The notes below the pieces were generated by a model. The model ran no database searches. It was not told the DNA's origin and saw nothing but the letters and a program-made list of their open reading frames with translations. A stretch of 64,000 nucleotides of DNA. It comes from Carettochelys insculpta. Lineage: Eukaryota; Chordata; Testudines; Carettochelyidae. The translations under genes and the position numbers were made by a program. Location: the NCBI RefSeq assembly GCF_033958435.1, contig NC_134141.1:99675001-99739000 (forward strand). The letters run 5' to 3'. Of the stretch, positions 23,606 through 37,420 are shown in pieces. Position 1 is the stretch's first letter; each line of letters starts with the position of its first letter.

Positions 23606-24440
23606 CAATGGTTCCCAAACTTTTCAGCATCATGCCCCCACTTTTGATTTCTGAGAAACCCTAACGTCCACCCCCAACTCTTCTTTACCATCATTCAACG
23701 CCCCTTTAAACAAAAAATTCAATTTGTATTTTAAAATAAACACAAAACTTTATATAAAAATGTTATCTGAAATCAAAAATAAGTACAAATAGTTTTTCTT
23801 GGACCCTTGTGGGTACCTGGTGCAGCCCCTGCTGGCCAGCTGCCTGAGCCCTGTGCCAGCCATCAGAGCTGCCTGAGCCAGTTGCCTGCCTGCCTGCCTG
23901 AGCTCCATACTACCAGAGCCGCCCGTCCAAGCTGACCAAGCCACGCGCTGCCAGGGCCAGTCACCTGCCCACCAGCCTGAGCCACCCAAGCCCTGTAATG
24001 CCAGGGCCAGCTTCCCAAGCCCCATGAGCCCCACAAGCCAGCCACCTGAGCACCACGAACCCCCCTGCCCAAGCCCCTCCCCTCCCCTGCCCCAAAGCCA
24101 GGCACCCCCAGTCTCCTACTCACTCCATCCCCATCATGCAAGGCAAGCACCCCCCCATCCCCATGTAACCCCATCCTTCTGCCCCTCCCCTCCCCAACCC
24201 ACACTCACTCCCCTTTGCAAGAGGCAGCTAGCTCCATATGGGTCTTTGCCGGCTGCCTGCTTTTTATTGTGGCTGCTGTGGGTTGCCCATGTAAAATGGC
24301 AGAGGCTGACAGCTGGAAGCAAAAGCCAGCTTTTTCTTTGGATGGGAGGAATGAGGGGGGTGGGCTGTATCACCTCACACCCTCCCTGGAGTTTTGTCAC
24401 ACACCCCCATGCAGGCATGCCCCCAGTTTGGGAAACTATG
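23606..24440. mobile_element. hAT-type non-autonomous element with perfect 8 bp TSD (835 bp)
   Basis: The left end CAATGGTTCCCAAACTTTT and the right end, inverted CATAGTTTCCCAAACTGGG, form hAT-like terminal repeats. They are flanked by the perfect duplication ctatagag (23598-23605 and 24441-24448). The GC-rich interior (about 23800-24200) consists of repeated 'gccagctgcctgagcc'-like phrases that leave chance frames open on both strands; no transposase is present. Confidence 0.9.
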
Positions 24441-24448
24441 CTATAGAG

Positions 24449-27400
24449 CGCAAAAAAAATCAAACAAACATACAAATGCTTAATGCTGGCAGGATCTCTT
24501 GTCCCTGCCAGTGTGCATAGTCATCATTGCTGTTAATTATTTAATCTGCTAGATGCGACTGTTGTCATGCATGGCATTTGACAGATACATAAGGAATACA
24601 AGGGATTTTCCCTGGGGGGCTAGATAAGTAACTTACTAAATACTGAAGCAATCAGGGGTATAGGATGGGAAGTAAATAATGGAAATGGATGACAGGTGCT
24701 GACTGTGTAGTGCGCAGATCTGTTGATTGAATAGTCATGTGATACGCATAATCAGTAGCTGTGGATGTCAATAGGTTTCAGACCCCCATTCAAGTCAAGA
24801 AAATAGAGATGGATTAGTGTGAGTCCTGAGCTCCTATCCCTATTCTCTGGACTGGACTTTGGGACTGAAAACTATCAACATCAACAACTACTGATTATCT
24901 GTCTCAGTCTTTTTATTTCTTCAAGCCCTATCCTGCTTTCCAGTTAATGTCATATAAACACATCTTGAACAATCATCCGTGCATGTAATATGAATGCAAA
25001 GGAAACATTAAAATAAACAAGTCATATTATTGCACAGCTTCAAAAATGTATGTGCAATGATTTATCAAACACAAACAGCTTGGATAGCTCAAGAGAAACA
25101 AACCAAAACATGAGAAACTCTTTACAAAGCCTTTAGCCTACTGCCTTTCTAACAGGGGCTGTAGTCCTGGGCAGATATGAAACTACAAAGAGATTGATTC
25201 TCATCCCATGAAAATATCATAAAGCCTTTTGTAGGGGTAGAAGTGTCTTATGGTGACAAGTAACTGACCTCAGACCACACCCAGACACCTGGGCAGAGTC
25301 TTTGTTCAGTCAAACTTCCAGATGCTCAAATGCTTATCTTGATTTTTTAGTTCTCCTCTGAAGATGACTCTAAAAATGACTCTGTGAGGTTCCATCTTGA
25401 TCATTGGGTCTCAAGGAAGTAAGCTCTGGTACTATGTGCTGTATTCTTTTTTGGCTCCTGCTCCAACATCATTATTTTTCCACACACAGAGAAGAATGTT
25501 CAGGCAGCATGGCTTTCATTTAAACTTAAGGAAATAACAAACCTAAAATGATCTCCACTATAGTGTAGAAAAGTCACTTCCACGGACTTCCTACACCATA
25601 CCAGGAACCTGTACATTAAGTACTAGAGTCTGTGGTTAGCTGACAGAGGAGCAAGATAGCTAGGGAAACCTACAATCTTGTAAGTCTCCCACAGCCTTCA
25701 TAAATTAATTTTTATTGCTGAGCCATGTTAGTTAAGGTTGAAGTTAGGTTTCCATTATAAGCTTAGTTCAACTCCACACTTAGCTTCCCTGAAAAGGAAG
25801 CATCCCCACTGCTTTCACATTGGGCCCAAAGTTACATAATAAAGGATTTCATAGGTTAAGCTAATTTTATTATACTGGTGTGACCTTACTGTAAATACAT
25901 TAATAAGTAGTTCAAGGCCACAATTTGAAATCCCAAACCCTTTTATTTCTGTGGAAGTACTGAATCTTGGTAACAAACAGTCAAGGGCAACCCTGTGGTC
26001 TCATAGACAGGAGATATGTTTGAGACAAGGAGCAAGTAACATGCAGACCAGGTGAAAATGTGCAATATGTAAGCAAAAACACACAGGGATATGGTATCCC
26101 CGTGCATAGAGCTAGACGGGCAGGTCAACCTGAATGATATGCACCAGACCAGCATACAAACAATAAACTAATGAAATGCAATTTATGGCAATGCAACAAA
26201 TGATCTATGTGCCCATCATAATGAAGGTATGATGTGAAAATGCCACTAGTAGCTGTAAACAATGCCATGTTAATCACCAGACTATACATGGGGAGGAAAG
26301 GTGCAAATGACCCCGACCATGTCCAGTTTCTCTCCCTTTCTTCTTGCTGTGCCATGTAGGGGGGAATCCTGCAGGGCATGATGGGGGAACCCAAGGCGCC
26401 CAGGAGTGTTCCTGGGCCAACTCCCTGCCAAGACCATTTGCCTTGGAGCAGTGAAGGGGCTAAATTTCCCACCATGTCGTTGGCCACTAGCAACCAGAAA
26501 GGGAAGGGGATAGGGGAATACTGCTGTAATAGCATAAGACTAAAAACAAGATCTCAGAAGGTAATTTCTATAAAAGCTTTATTACTGTATAAATTTTTAG
26601 TATAATAAAATCATTTTAAAATCACTTTCCACTCATTTTTTCATTAGCTCTTCTTATGCACACTCATTGCATGACTCTTTTGAACTCCTTCATATTTAAA
26701 AAATTGCAGTGCACAAAAAAGCGCCCCCCCGCAGTAATCCCTCTGTACAGGCCTGAATCTAGATGCATGTGTTACAGGACTAAAAAGAGCAATGGACCCC
26801 AAACTCCAAAGAAACTCAGAATCTGAACCCAACACCAAGTGCAGATCAACAGGTCTTCCTCTTCCTGAAAAGGAGGGAGAGATTTGAAGGTCATCAAACA
26901 GTTTTTAGAAGGAAGCCCAATGTTCAGACTGCTGAGGCTATGTAAAGAGTGTCACAAACTGTCATGGAGACTCAGTATGGTAACATTTTGCTCCCTGCTA
27001 GGTAGTTTGAAGTGTGTGTTAATGACACTTATAATACACATAGTTGCACATCATCCACCCAGTGGAATAGCTGATTAATTATTTCTGTACTGAAATAATC
27101 AGCTGTGTGGAATGAGCTGTTTTACTCAGCATCACGGTGTTTCGCATTAGCTATCATTGCAGTAACTTAGCTGATTCTGGGAAATAATTTATATGCAATG
27201 CATACTTCTAATCAATTACATTTCTTGACAGTTTCATCCGGCATTCAAGTCTGGGTGCTATAACAAATTTGTTATTCTGGGCACTGCTGGGAAGCCATAA
27301 GCTGCATTGTAAGAAAATTGTTTTGGTTTTTTAGTACTTCTTTATGGGCATTTCTATCATTTATAATGTCAGCACCAGTCCCACTAAGTGTGTCTGTATG

Positions 27401-30400
27401 CAAGGCTTCTGGATGGTATTCTTTGGCAGACAAAACTACAAACTTTTGAACGGTGCTTGTGGTATAGACTGCTTAATTATGAAATATTCTTATGAAATAT
27501 GCTTAAAAAGCTCGACTGGGACTTCTTACCAGGATACTTACTCATCCCCAGCTGCTTTTGTTGCCAACATGAATGATTGGTTCTCTGATTTCACAGCAGT
27601 TTCATTAATACCTAGTGCTGCTTTTGTGCCCAGGTGAGTGAGTTCACCAGATGGCACCAGGAATGTTTCTTTTATTTTAGTATTTTCCTTTATGGGCAGA
27701 AGGATTGTAGCATATAGGCATTTTTTTCTTTATGAATTCCTAGAAGATTTTCCCCCTCACCATCCAGTCTAACCAATCACAGTAAATATAAAAATGTTGC
27801 TTCATCAGCATAATTCCTAACATCAGTTTCAAAATCATATGCAAGCCTGAATTTTTAATTCTGAGCTCATGTTTCAGTGTGTTATAATTGGGTCAGTTCC
27901 TGTCCTTAACCACTGGGAGGTAGCAGATGTATTATGTATTCATTAGTTTAAAATCTCTGTAACTGTGCAGAAGACATTACCTAGAATGCAATTCTGCTTC
28001 CTCATGCTCATAATTGCACTTCTGTCCTCATTAGATCTACTATGTTTGGCTGGAAACAGTATATTACAAAGTATACAAAAAATTAAAATAGCTACCTAAC
28101 TACAAGCAATAATTTTTGTAAAAAAATCATATTTTACTAACTGGACACACATGCCTATTCTTCTTCTTTCATGGTCTGAGCAAGTCACATGGCAAACAAC
28201 GGGAGTGGGAGAAGAGGGCTCTTAACACTGCATATAAGGATACTCCTCCAACACAAAACACAGGGCAGGACAATGGTGCTCTCTATCTCTGTCAATTTCT
28301 CTCTGCCAAAAATGAGTTTTGCACTGAGATCCTCTCATGGGAGGAGGAATTGCAGGGCCTTACAGAGTTTCCAGCTAAATAGTGAAATTCATACAAATAT
28401 TTTAAAATCGGAAATAGACCTGGTTAAAAGTAGTTTCTCTGCATTTGCCTTTTCTTTTGAAAGATTGAAAACATTGTTGGATCATAAGCCACTAGTACTT
28501 TATGGGTGGCTAACTCCTGAGCACAGCAAAATTAGGCTAGAATGCCCACAAAACTTATTTCTATCTGATCTGGAAATGTCTTTAGAACAGCTCCGCTATT
28601 CACAAGTAAATTGTTTATTAAATACATGCTAACTACGAACAAGAGAACCCACCAAACCTTCTTGCACAAATGAATTATACATACAGAGCAGGGAAAATAA
28701 GTATTTTTGCAGCAAAACCCTCCACGCCTTGCTGGCTTAGCTATCATCCAAATGAGATGTATTCAATTATAGTTATAACTCATCTTGCACCACAACATAA
28801 ACTACACAGCTTCTAGATCTAGACATGTGGAAGAAAATGAGTATGTCCTTTTAAGATCAGATGGCTACATACAGGTGTATTGAGGCAGAACTTCGGCTAC
28901 TCCCTGCAAGATGTCAGCTAAGCCAACCTCAGGGTTTTTTACTTCTTTCCAGGCGTACTTCAGCAGCAAATTTCTATATTTCTTACTCACTCACACCCCA
29001 GGAGCAAAGGGGAAACAAGGGAGGAAGTGTGCTTCAGAGAGACATCTGTAAGGCACAATACTTCCCATGGCATTCGTCAGGTACCACTCCACCCCTTGCA
29101 TTCAGGCATAGGCTTTAAAAGCACAATCTAGGATTCTGGGAGTCATCCAGGTTCATACTACAAATCATTGGCAGAGAAAGGATTAGAACAGCAATATGCC
29201 TGAGTTCATACTTCCAGGTAGTTTTGCTCCTGTAGGAATCTTGTTGTTTCTGCCCTTACTTATGGGGCGGAAAGGGAAATTGCTAAATCAGAACAAGAGG
29301 TAATTAGATATATAACTCTCTTTCAAGCACACTGGACTGCAGTCACCAAAATTAGTCCCAGTAAATAAGGATCTCTTTCTCACTTGGCTCTGTCCACACT
29401 ACAGTAGAAAATACAGCTTCTGTTAGCATGCATCTAGCCTGAGGTTTTGTTTTAACTTTCTGAGATCTGAGCTAGAAAACTCTACTCAAACCACCTAGGC
29501 GGGTTATTGGTGCAGATTGGCTAATACAGTTCTTTTAAAAACAATCTCTGTTCTTACTGCTTAAAGAAACTTAGTGGGTGGCAATGAAATATGATTAAGG
29601 TTTTCAAGGTCTCACCTGAAATGTTGCCTGCAATTCCTATTTCTCCCTCCATAAAGAAAATTCTAGGATTAATCTCTCCCACTCCTCAAAAGGAATTATT
29701 AATAAGTCTAAAAATCATTCATATGTGCCCTATTAACAGTTCTATCCCTCTCACCACTAATATATACACAACATACCCTATTTGGTTTCATAATCAACAA
29801 TAACCTGGGTGGGGATCTAGCAGAATGTAAGGTCATAGCACAAGTTTAAGAGGGTATCTTCTTTTCACTTCTCACCTATTACTGAATTCTCCATTCCAAT
29901 CTGAATGTGGGCTGTGACAAGGTAAATTTTTACTATCTTTATTTTACAGATGGGTAAAATAAGACAGAGCAAGGTAAAGTTATTTACCCAGGTTTACACT
30001 AAAAATCAGTCAGATTTCCAGTCTGTATTCCAACCACAGCCCATCTTTGTACTTCGATTTGACTCAGACACAGATAATTACATTTAGTTACTACTCAACA
30101 GATAAGCATAGGAATTTTGTTCTACTTACAAGGCACATTGAATGACTCATAATAAATGCTAAAACATTTAATAAATTCCTTTTACAACATTTCTTGTAAT
30201 TATAGCATACATATTTCAGTTTAGCACCATAGGTTAATCTCATATGGTATATTACAGATATTTATTCAGAGACTATTCAAACATATTAAGAATCTTTAAA
30301 TGGAGACTGGCTGAGAGCTGCATAGGATTTTTGGAAGGATCTGAATTAACTCCCACCCCCTCCCCCCGAGGAAATACCGTAAAAACTGCCTCACTTTTAA

Positions 30401-31559
30401 TCCTAAATAACCCACCAGATTTTAAAATTTAAGAATTTGGTATTTTGTTTAATTCTATTTAAGTCCTTTTAACAGTTCCCGATTTATGTGCACATTCAGA
30501 ATTTATTTTATCCTTGCATTTTCATGAATTGAAAAATCTTGCTGATTATGATAACTGCAATGGTAATATTCCATTTGCTAGACACTTCTATTTTATTTTC
30601 TCTGTGTTCTTAGTTTCCTTTTGACAGTAATAGCCACACTTTGAAATCTTAACACTCACACAACGCTTGTAAAATATAAAATATACAAATAGTGCTTATG
30701 TTTGCATATATTCATACAAATGCGGGATCTGCTTGCACAAGTTGTGCAAATGCAAATTTTCCAAAACCAATTAAGGCATCAGACCTTAATTTTCTATGAA
30801 TGAAAATCTCTTCGCTATCAGTGTTTCATTATTTCCTTCTTTTGTTTGAGCTTTAAAAAAATGAAATGTTATAGAAAGTTTTGGGGGGATTGGAAAATAC
30901 CAACAGAAACAAATGTATCTAATTGTATATTTTTATTATTAGGATACTGCAATGGAAAGGAAATTCTGACTAATTCAGAAGATTTATCACATGAGCAGCT
31001 AGTAGTCAGCTGATACAGCTCTTCGATGCTAAATGAAGCAACACAGATGGCTTAGGAAGCTTGACAAGGAACTAGAGAAAGTAATTAGTAACCACAGACC
31101 TGTGAGTATTTTGAAGATGTGATAGTGAATCAGTAGTAAGAAGAGCTGTGTGGATAACTGGCAATAAGCATCTTGTTTAGGGAAATATAGTTACTCTTCT
31201 TGTTCATAAATTATTTATTCCTTTGGTGAAGGCTGAAACAGATTGGATCACCAGTGTATGACAAATGTGACTTCAAAAAACAAGTAGTATTTCATTTTGG
31301 GGAAAATTGTTTTACCTTTGTTTATTATTCCATGTTCAAATGGTTTTGTCTAACATCTCCAGAAAATATGAACTTCAAGTCAAAAACTTTCTCCAAATAA
31401 AATCTTTCCCCCCAAAATGTTAATTTCAATTATTGGCATTTTTCTGACAAAAAATATCAAAAAATGCCAACCAGACTTACCTACAAGTTCTGGATGGAAA
31501 CCTGATAGAAACTTTTTTCTTAGTAGTCAGTTACTCCGATTATGGGCAATTTCAGCTGG
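24449..31559. other. Seven-kilobase AT-rich spacer, nothing recognised
   Basis: I find no exon, RNA gene or identifiable transposon in this stretch. The longest frames (for example 28189-28632 on +, 26535-26125 on -) have no motif, no convincing start context and no splice-consistent neighbours. Confidence 0.5.
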
Positions 31560-31702
31560 TGGGCTGGGCAGTTTCTGAGCTCTTGCAAGCCCAGGGTTCC
31601 CAGGTGACAGCCTAGTTCCTGTCTCCCATCCACTCAACTTACATGAAAATTTGAGTTACACAAGGGTTGCAGGAATGCAATCCCCACATAACTCGGGGTT
31701 TA
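31560..31702 (-). mobile_element. Tigger-like element end fragment
   Basis: Read on the minus strand from about 31702, it parallels the left end of the element at 5084: 'gttatg.gggg.tt.cattc.tgcaaccc', then 'tcaaattt.catg.aag'. Only one end is present and the outermost bases are missing or mutated. Confidence 0.6.
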
Positions 31703-32696
31703 GGGTGCAACAAACGGGAAGAGATACCTGTCTCTCTCCTCTTAAAATGGGATCCATAACATCCACCATACCTACACTGGCCAATGGGAGATGGTGAGAA
31801 CTGATGTATGTTCCAAACCCCTCCACTCTCACCAAAATAGACTTCAAGTAGAACAACTTCCTTAGCAGCGATTGAGGTAGCCCCATATCCAAATATTCCA
31901 CGTCTAGTACCTACAGCACCAACCACAAATGTTCAAATCCCTTCTCATTAGGAACACAGGGGCCTTGAAGTGGGGATTGTTTACATATGAGGTGAATATA
32001 CTAACCCAGGGACCTGCAGTTATAAATGGAGGCCTGCCTGCTGCTCTGCTCTGGCTGTTTTGTATGGTATTAAGCAACTTCTGAGCACAGCTGCTGGGAT
32101 CCCCAAGTTCATAGATTATTCTGGGAAACAGGTGTCAAAGCATTTACAGCATGGCAGCAGTAACTGCCCCGGGCAGTAACATAAGATCCTAAGGAACTTT
32201 AAATGTGAGAATAGAGGTGCCAAGAGAGTTTAGACACTTACAAGGTTCAGCTGCTGCCAAATCTAAGTGATGCCTAAAAATAGGACTGAGAGTCCTAAGT
32301 ACCTTTGTTGGTCTGGGTCAAAGTGGTCTTCCCCTTCCCCCCACGTCTTTTTAACAATAAAACAAATTTTTCATTGAAATGTTCAGTGGAAATTTTCACA
32401 CATTCATAAAAACCCTAAACATCATTTTTTCTTGTGGCCAGGAGAAGGGATGTTTTTGGATGCATTAAAAATCAAAAGTGTTCCAGGAAAGCTTACACTT
32501 TACATAAAAAAAGTTAATTTTTCTGAAAGCCTGATTTTCTGTTGAAAATAATTGATGGAAGTTTTTGTACCAGCTTCAGCACCTTCATAATGGCCAGAAT
32601 GTATACATCCTTCATCATGGTCTGCTGAGAGTTCCTTTAGCAGTCACCCATTGCCAAGCAAGGCTACGATCTAGGTTGAGTTGCTTCACTCTAGTC
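31703..32696. other. Non-coding spacer
   Basis: No gene or repeat family recognised. Confidence 0.45.
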
Positions 32697-33035
32697 CAGG
32701 GATGGGAAATAAGCTGCCTGAAGTTCAGATGCTGTTCACCAGGGATAGCACCTGTTGGGCTGCCAGATGGTTTATTTATCTGTGTTTCCTCAGGTATGGC
32801 TGCTCACAACTCTTGTTGGCTGTGGTTTGCTATTCCTGGCCAATGGGAGTTCTGGGAAGTGAACCAGACTGGGATGCTACTCCCCACAGCTCCCATTGGC
32901 TTGGTACCTGCGAATGCATTCCTGCTTTCCTGGCCAATGGGAGCTGTGGACATGCAAGTAAATAAAGCATCTGGTGGCTCACCAAGAGCTAAGCTTGCTG
33001 AACTGTAACCTGTGGGCCATCTATTGCCCACCCTA
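32697..33035. mobile_element. Non-autonomous hAT-type element
   Basis: Starts CAGGGATGGGAAATAAG and ends in TTGCCCACCCTA, the inverse of the same terminus. Internally it shares 'ggccaatgggagctgtgg' and its complement with the copies at 1927 and 48016. No clear 8 bp duplication remains. Confidence 0.65.
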
Positions 33036-33299
33036 ATTCCAGTTTCTCTCCTGTGTACCATATCCTTTATCTGTAGTTATCTTTCATTCGTCTCCTCCAA
33101 ATTGCTTTAAATAGAGGATGCTACAAATCAATTTTAATGTGAAAATATGAAATCTTAAAAACGTCCAATTTTTTGGGGGGAGCCAACTAACAGCATTTCA
33201 TACCTTTTTATGTTTGTGATTATTTTAAAGTGGAATTCATTGTTTTATTCAGCACTGCTAATAAGATTATTCCACTTTACATATTACATATGGAGATAT

Positions 33300-33500
33300 A
33301 CCAACCTCATAGAGCTGTAAGGAACCTTCAGAGGTCATCAAGTTCAGTCCTGTGCCCTCAGCAGGACCTAGTACCATCCCTGACAGATGTTTTTAAAACT
33401 CATTTGCCCTGCATCCGTAAATGGCCCCTGCAAGGACTGACTCCACAACCCTGGGCTTAGCAAGCCAAACCACTGAGCTAGCCTTCCATCTCTTGCCCCA
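33300..33500 (-). mobile_element. CR1 LINE 3' end fragment
   Basis: 'tcatagagctgtaaggaaccttcagaggtcatcaagttcagtcc...gccctcagcaggacc' is the CR1 3' region on the minus strand. It ends immediately before the Harbinger element at 33505. Confidence 0.7.
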
Positions 33501-33504
33501 CTTA

Positions 33505-34230
33505 AGCTATGTCTACACTAGCACACTACATCAAAGTAGCCTATTTCAAAGTAAGAACATCGAAACAGGCTACTTCAACGCATATCGTCTACACATCCTC
33601 CAGGGCTGGTGCCGTTGACATTCAACATCGAAGTAGCAATGGGGAATGTCAAAAGGAGCTGCCCAGAAGGAAATGCAGAGCATCCACACACACAAGCGCT
33701 CCCTGTCGAAATAAGGGGCCAGCAAAGCCTGCAGACAGGGTCACAGGCTGGACTAGCCCTTCTGGGGCAAGAGCAAGCCACCCCCTTAAAGGGCCCCTCC
33801 CAGACACACTCGGCCTGTACAGCATGAGGTCCAGAGAGCCAACAACCAGTTGCAGACCTTGTGCACACAGCACAGACGCCCCAGCTGCAGCAGCAGCCAG
33901 AAGCTCTGGGCTAAGGGCTGCTGCATGCCACGAGCAAAGAGCCCTGCAGGGGCTGGACAGAGTGTCTCTTAACCCCTCAGCTGATGGCCGCCATGGAGGA
34001 CCCTGCTATTTCTATGTAGTGGGACGTGGATCGTCTACACACACCCTACTTCGACGTTGTGTCGATGTAGGGAGCTATTACCATCTCCGGATAGGAATAG
34101 CGATTTCGACGTCTCGCCACCTAATGTCGATTTCAACGTCAAAATAGCGCACGGCGTGTGTAGATGCGACATGTGCTATTTCAACGTTGTGCCAGCTACT
34201 TTGAAATAGCCAGCTAGTTTAGACGCACCC
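33505..34230 (-). mobile_element. Non-autonomous PIF/Harbinger element, inverted orientation
   Basis: Flanked by a perfect TTA duplication (33502-33504 and 34231-34233). Its low-coordinate end corresponds to the right (transposase) end of the full-length Harbinger, and its high-coordinate end to the SANT-gene end. It lies in reverse relative to the copies at 8227 and 19901. More diverged than those copies, with some TTCGAAGT blocks changed to TCAAAGT. Confidence 0.85.
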
Positions 34231-34233
34231 TTA

Positions 34234-36629
34234 ATGTTTGTAAAATACACTAACCCGAAGTGTATACTAGCAAAGATTAGTTTGGAATTTATATTGTAGT
34301 ATATGAATCTGGATCATAAGTATCAAAGGATTAGGAGAAGTATTTGTAATAGCATTAGAACTGTCTAGAAAATGGAGTTCTAGTCCCTTGAAAAATTTCA
34401 TACTTTTAATTTTTTTTCTGTTTCGCATAAGGATTTTTTTCCTACAAAAGACTTTGATTTTGTACAAAGGGCATTTGTCACTGGAAAATTATTCTGACCA
34501 AAAATTCCTGTCCAGCTTTAGTTAAAATATTATGTTAATATTTTTCCCTTTCATATTACTAGTAATCTTCTTATGATTGAAGATATTCATTATGGGTGTT
34601 CTACATTTAGGCTAGACAACAGACACCAAACGTCTGTTGCAGAAAGGAATTAGCATATACCACATATCTGATAGCACAATTTGATATTTGTGAAGTGTTG
34701 ATGCAAATTAGACAATGTTTCTATATAAAAATTTGGTAACTAGAACTAGAAGCTGACAGCAGTATCATGCCCTCAGGTTAAAATCAGCCAAGAAGAGTTT
34801 TTTCCTGATGATGGAGTGATACAGTTAATGGGAGTCTTTCCATTGACTTTAATTGGAGCTGCATTAGATTTCTGGTTTGATAAATCAGTGACTGAATACT
34901 GTGTTTCTTGACATGCTGCTGGAACCGTTGCATGGAAAGATCGGTGTTTTCTCTTCTATAAAGCTTTTAAGATTAAAAAGATTAAATGAACTCCGTTGCT
35001 GTATTTCTGACTTGCATGTGGATTTTTAAATCACTTTAATCCAAATGCAACAAGGCACTTTCATCCACAGAGAATCCAAAATGCTTTATGTCCTACCATA
35101 TAAATTGTGCATACAGGAATCCCTTCACCAGAGCAAAAGGAAAGGAAAGAGTGCTAGAAGGACAAATAACTCATTGCACAACAGTGATAAGAGGAAACTG
35201 ATGATATTACCCAAAAGTAGGAAAAAACCTGTTTGCTATTCTTTTAATGGATTTTTATAAGCAGGGAAGAAAAAAGCAGAGGCTACAGTACAGACTTTCT
35301 CTGTGTAGAGAGAGCCTGTGAACTTCAGCTATTATAGAGGAAATAGATGACTACATTTTATGGGTTTTTTTTTAAGTTAATACCCTGAATTGCTCTATGC
35401 CTCTTTTTTAGCGTGTGGACTGGCAACTGGATTCGTGAATGCCTTTTATATTCACTTCCAGCCTGTGATTAAATAAATCGCCAAAAACTAAAACTTTTTT
35501 TGGAGGAGGAAGGGAGTCTATGTAGTGCACCAGAGGAAGACTAACACCTCTTAGCATTTGGCCTTACTGAAGTAATCGTCTGACAGAAATACTTGCAAAA
35601 AATGTAGAGATAAATAATCACTGTGTCACAATGAAATTTCTGTCAGAGTGACATTTAGAGTTCTTGTGCTGCAGTAAACACAGACCACTGCCTTTACAAA
35701 GTGTGTTTTCTCAGGTTCTGTGTGACACTAGAAACAATGAATTTGTAGAGCCTTGTACAGGTGCAAAAATGTGGACCTGCATCTCATTTATATCCACCAG
35801 GCTCAACTCCTCATCCAGTCTGCAATCCAGATTTTACTTCCACCCTCACAGCAAATCTGGAGGGAGGAAAAGAGAAGGAGAACAGACCAGCGAGGAGGGG
35901 GCAGGGTCATGCAGAAAGAGGCAGGCAGCAGGAAAGTAGGGATGGGGGATACGGGGCAATAGGGTATCTGCAGGTCAGTGCTTAACAGGTAGGGTGAGCA
36001 GGAAGAGGGGCTGGGCAGGACCAGTATTCAGTGCCTCCTGCAGGCAGATTTAGGATGCAGCTTCTTGCATATTTTCCCTGCCCTGGTGCCCCCTGCCTTA
36101 GTGGGGGTGGAACATGGGAAGAAGAGTCCTGTGCAGGCATCTGCTCCACTATCCACTGATATGCAGATCTCTACGATTTGGTGTCTGTTTCAAATAATGT
36201 CACTGGTAGCTAAATCAGCCAATTCTGGCTGAGAGAATCTGTCTTACTTATTATCTCAAAGTCTGACATACGAACATTGAAACAGTTGCCACCAGCTCAG
36301 GACGTAAGCTACAAGGAGCTAAGGAATACTCAGTACTGTTCTGCTCAGTTCGACTGCTCTCTGCCAGATGTGCACATCAACTTCCGTTTGTTCTCTGGAA
36401 GAGAATTAAGGAAAATGTGGTGTGACAGAGACCCAGCCCATGTAGCATTATTTACTTCTGTTATCACTGGGCCAAGTAGCAGCAGCAATAGTAGTCAGTC
36501 CTTGGCAGAACTCACTGGAGAGCAAACAATATTCATATTCTTTTCTGTGGTAGTCAGTCTTACCCTGCTGAAGACAATATTCCTAGAATTTACAAAGGGT
36601 TTCACGCTAGCCTTTCAACTCTGGGTCTT
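34234..36629. other. AT-rich spacer, nothing recognised
   Basis: No gene or repeat family identified. Confidence 0.5.
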
Positions 36630-37420
36630 CTGGGTTATGTCTACACAACAGCCAACTCAAAATGAGCTTTGCAATTTGCTTTTTGGGATGGGATGGGCAA
36701 TAACTTTTGATGGGGGTCCGCTCCAAGAACTGGGTAAGTAGTGAAGGCCAAACTTTTGTATGATATTAGTGGAGGAAGTGCAGGGTATGGGATGGAGGTT
36801 GGGTGCAGAGGGGAGCTCTGGGCAGAGAATTGGGGTGCAGGAGGGTGCATGGGGTCTGGGAAAGAGTTTGAGTAAAGGAGGCAGTTGGGACCTGTGCAAG
36901 GAGATCAGGATACAGGGGAGTGCACAGTCTGGGAGGGTGCCTGTGTGCAGGGGAGGATTCTGACCTGGAGGAGGGATGTATGAAGGATTGCAGGGTCTGG
37001 GAGGGAGTTGTGACAAGGGGCAGGGGTCCAGAAGGGGGTGCAGAGGGTTTGTGTTCTGTGCTGTGGCAGGAGGGATTCTGACCTGGAGCACAGAGTTGGG
37101 ATATGGGAAGAGGTGGGATGGCAAGTGCAGGCTGTGGCTGGTAGGCACTTACTGAAGGTGGCTGCCAGCCAGCAGTCCAGCAGGAACCTCAGGCAGGGTT
37201 CCTGCATGCCATGGCCTCTCACCGCTCAAAGCTGCTGGTGCCACATGTATCTCTGTGCAGTGCACACCCCTTGAGAAGGGGTCTTTGCATGTTGCCTTTG
37301 CCTGCACCGCAAGCACAGCCCAGGCAACGGCCATTGTGTTGGGGCCAGGGGCAGTACACGAAGACTCCCCCATCCCCTAAAGAGAGACGCACATGGCCCC
37401 AGCAGTTGGCCACTTTGAGC
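36630..37420. repeat. MITE-like end followed by a G-rich degenerate tandem repeat
   Basis: 36633 begins 'ggttatgtctacacaaca', a Harbinger-MITE-like end. From about 36740 to 37160 the + strand repeats phrases such as 'tgcagggtctgggagggagt' and 'ggtgcaggagggtgc', then passes into a GC-rich segment. This resembles the interior of non-autonomous DNA transposons common in turtles, but I cannot define both ends. The many overlapping open frames on both strands are a by-product of this composition. Confidence 0.5.

Noticed and set aside
33421..33495. Possible tRNA-derived SINE head
   Set aside because: 'ccactgagcta' looks tRNA-like, but no complete A and B boxes are present; the stretch continues a CR1 3' tail.
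33509..34147. 212-codon plus-strand frame
   Set aside because: Lies within a non-autonomous Harbinger copy and is in a different frame from the transposon genes.
36657..37148. 163-codon Pro-rich minus-strand frame
   Set aside because: Arises from the G-rich degenerate tandem repeat; no protein-like complexity.
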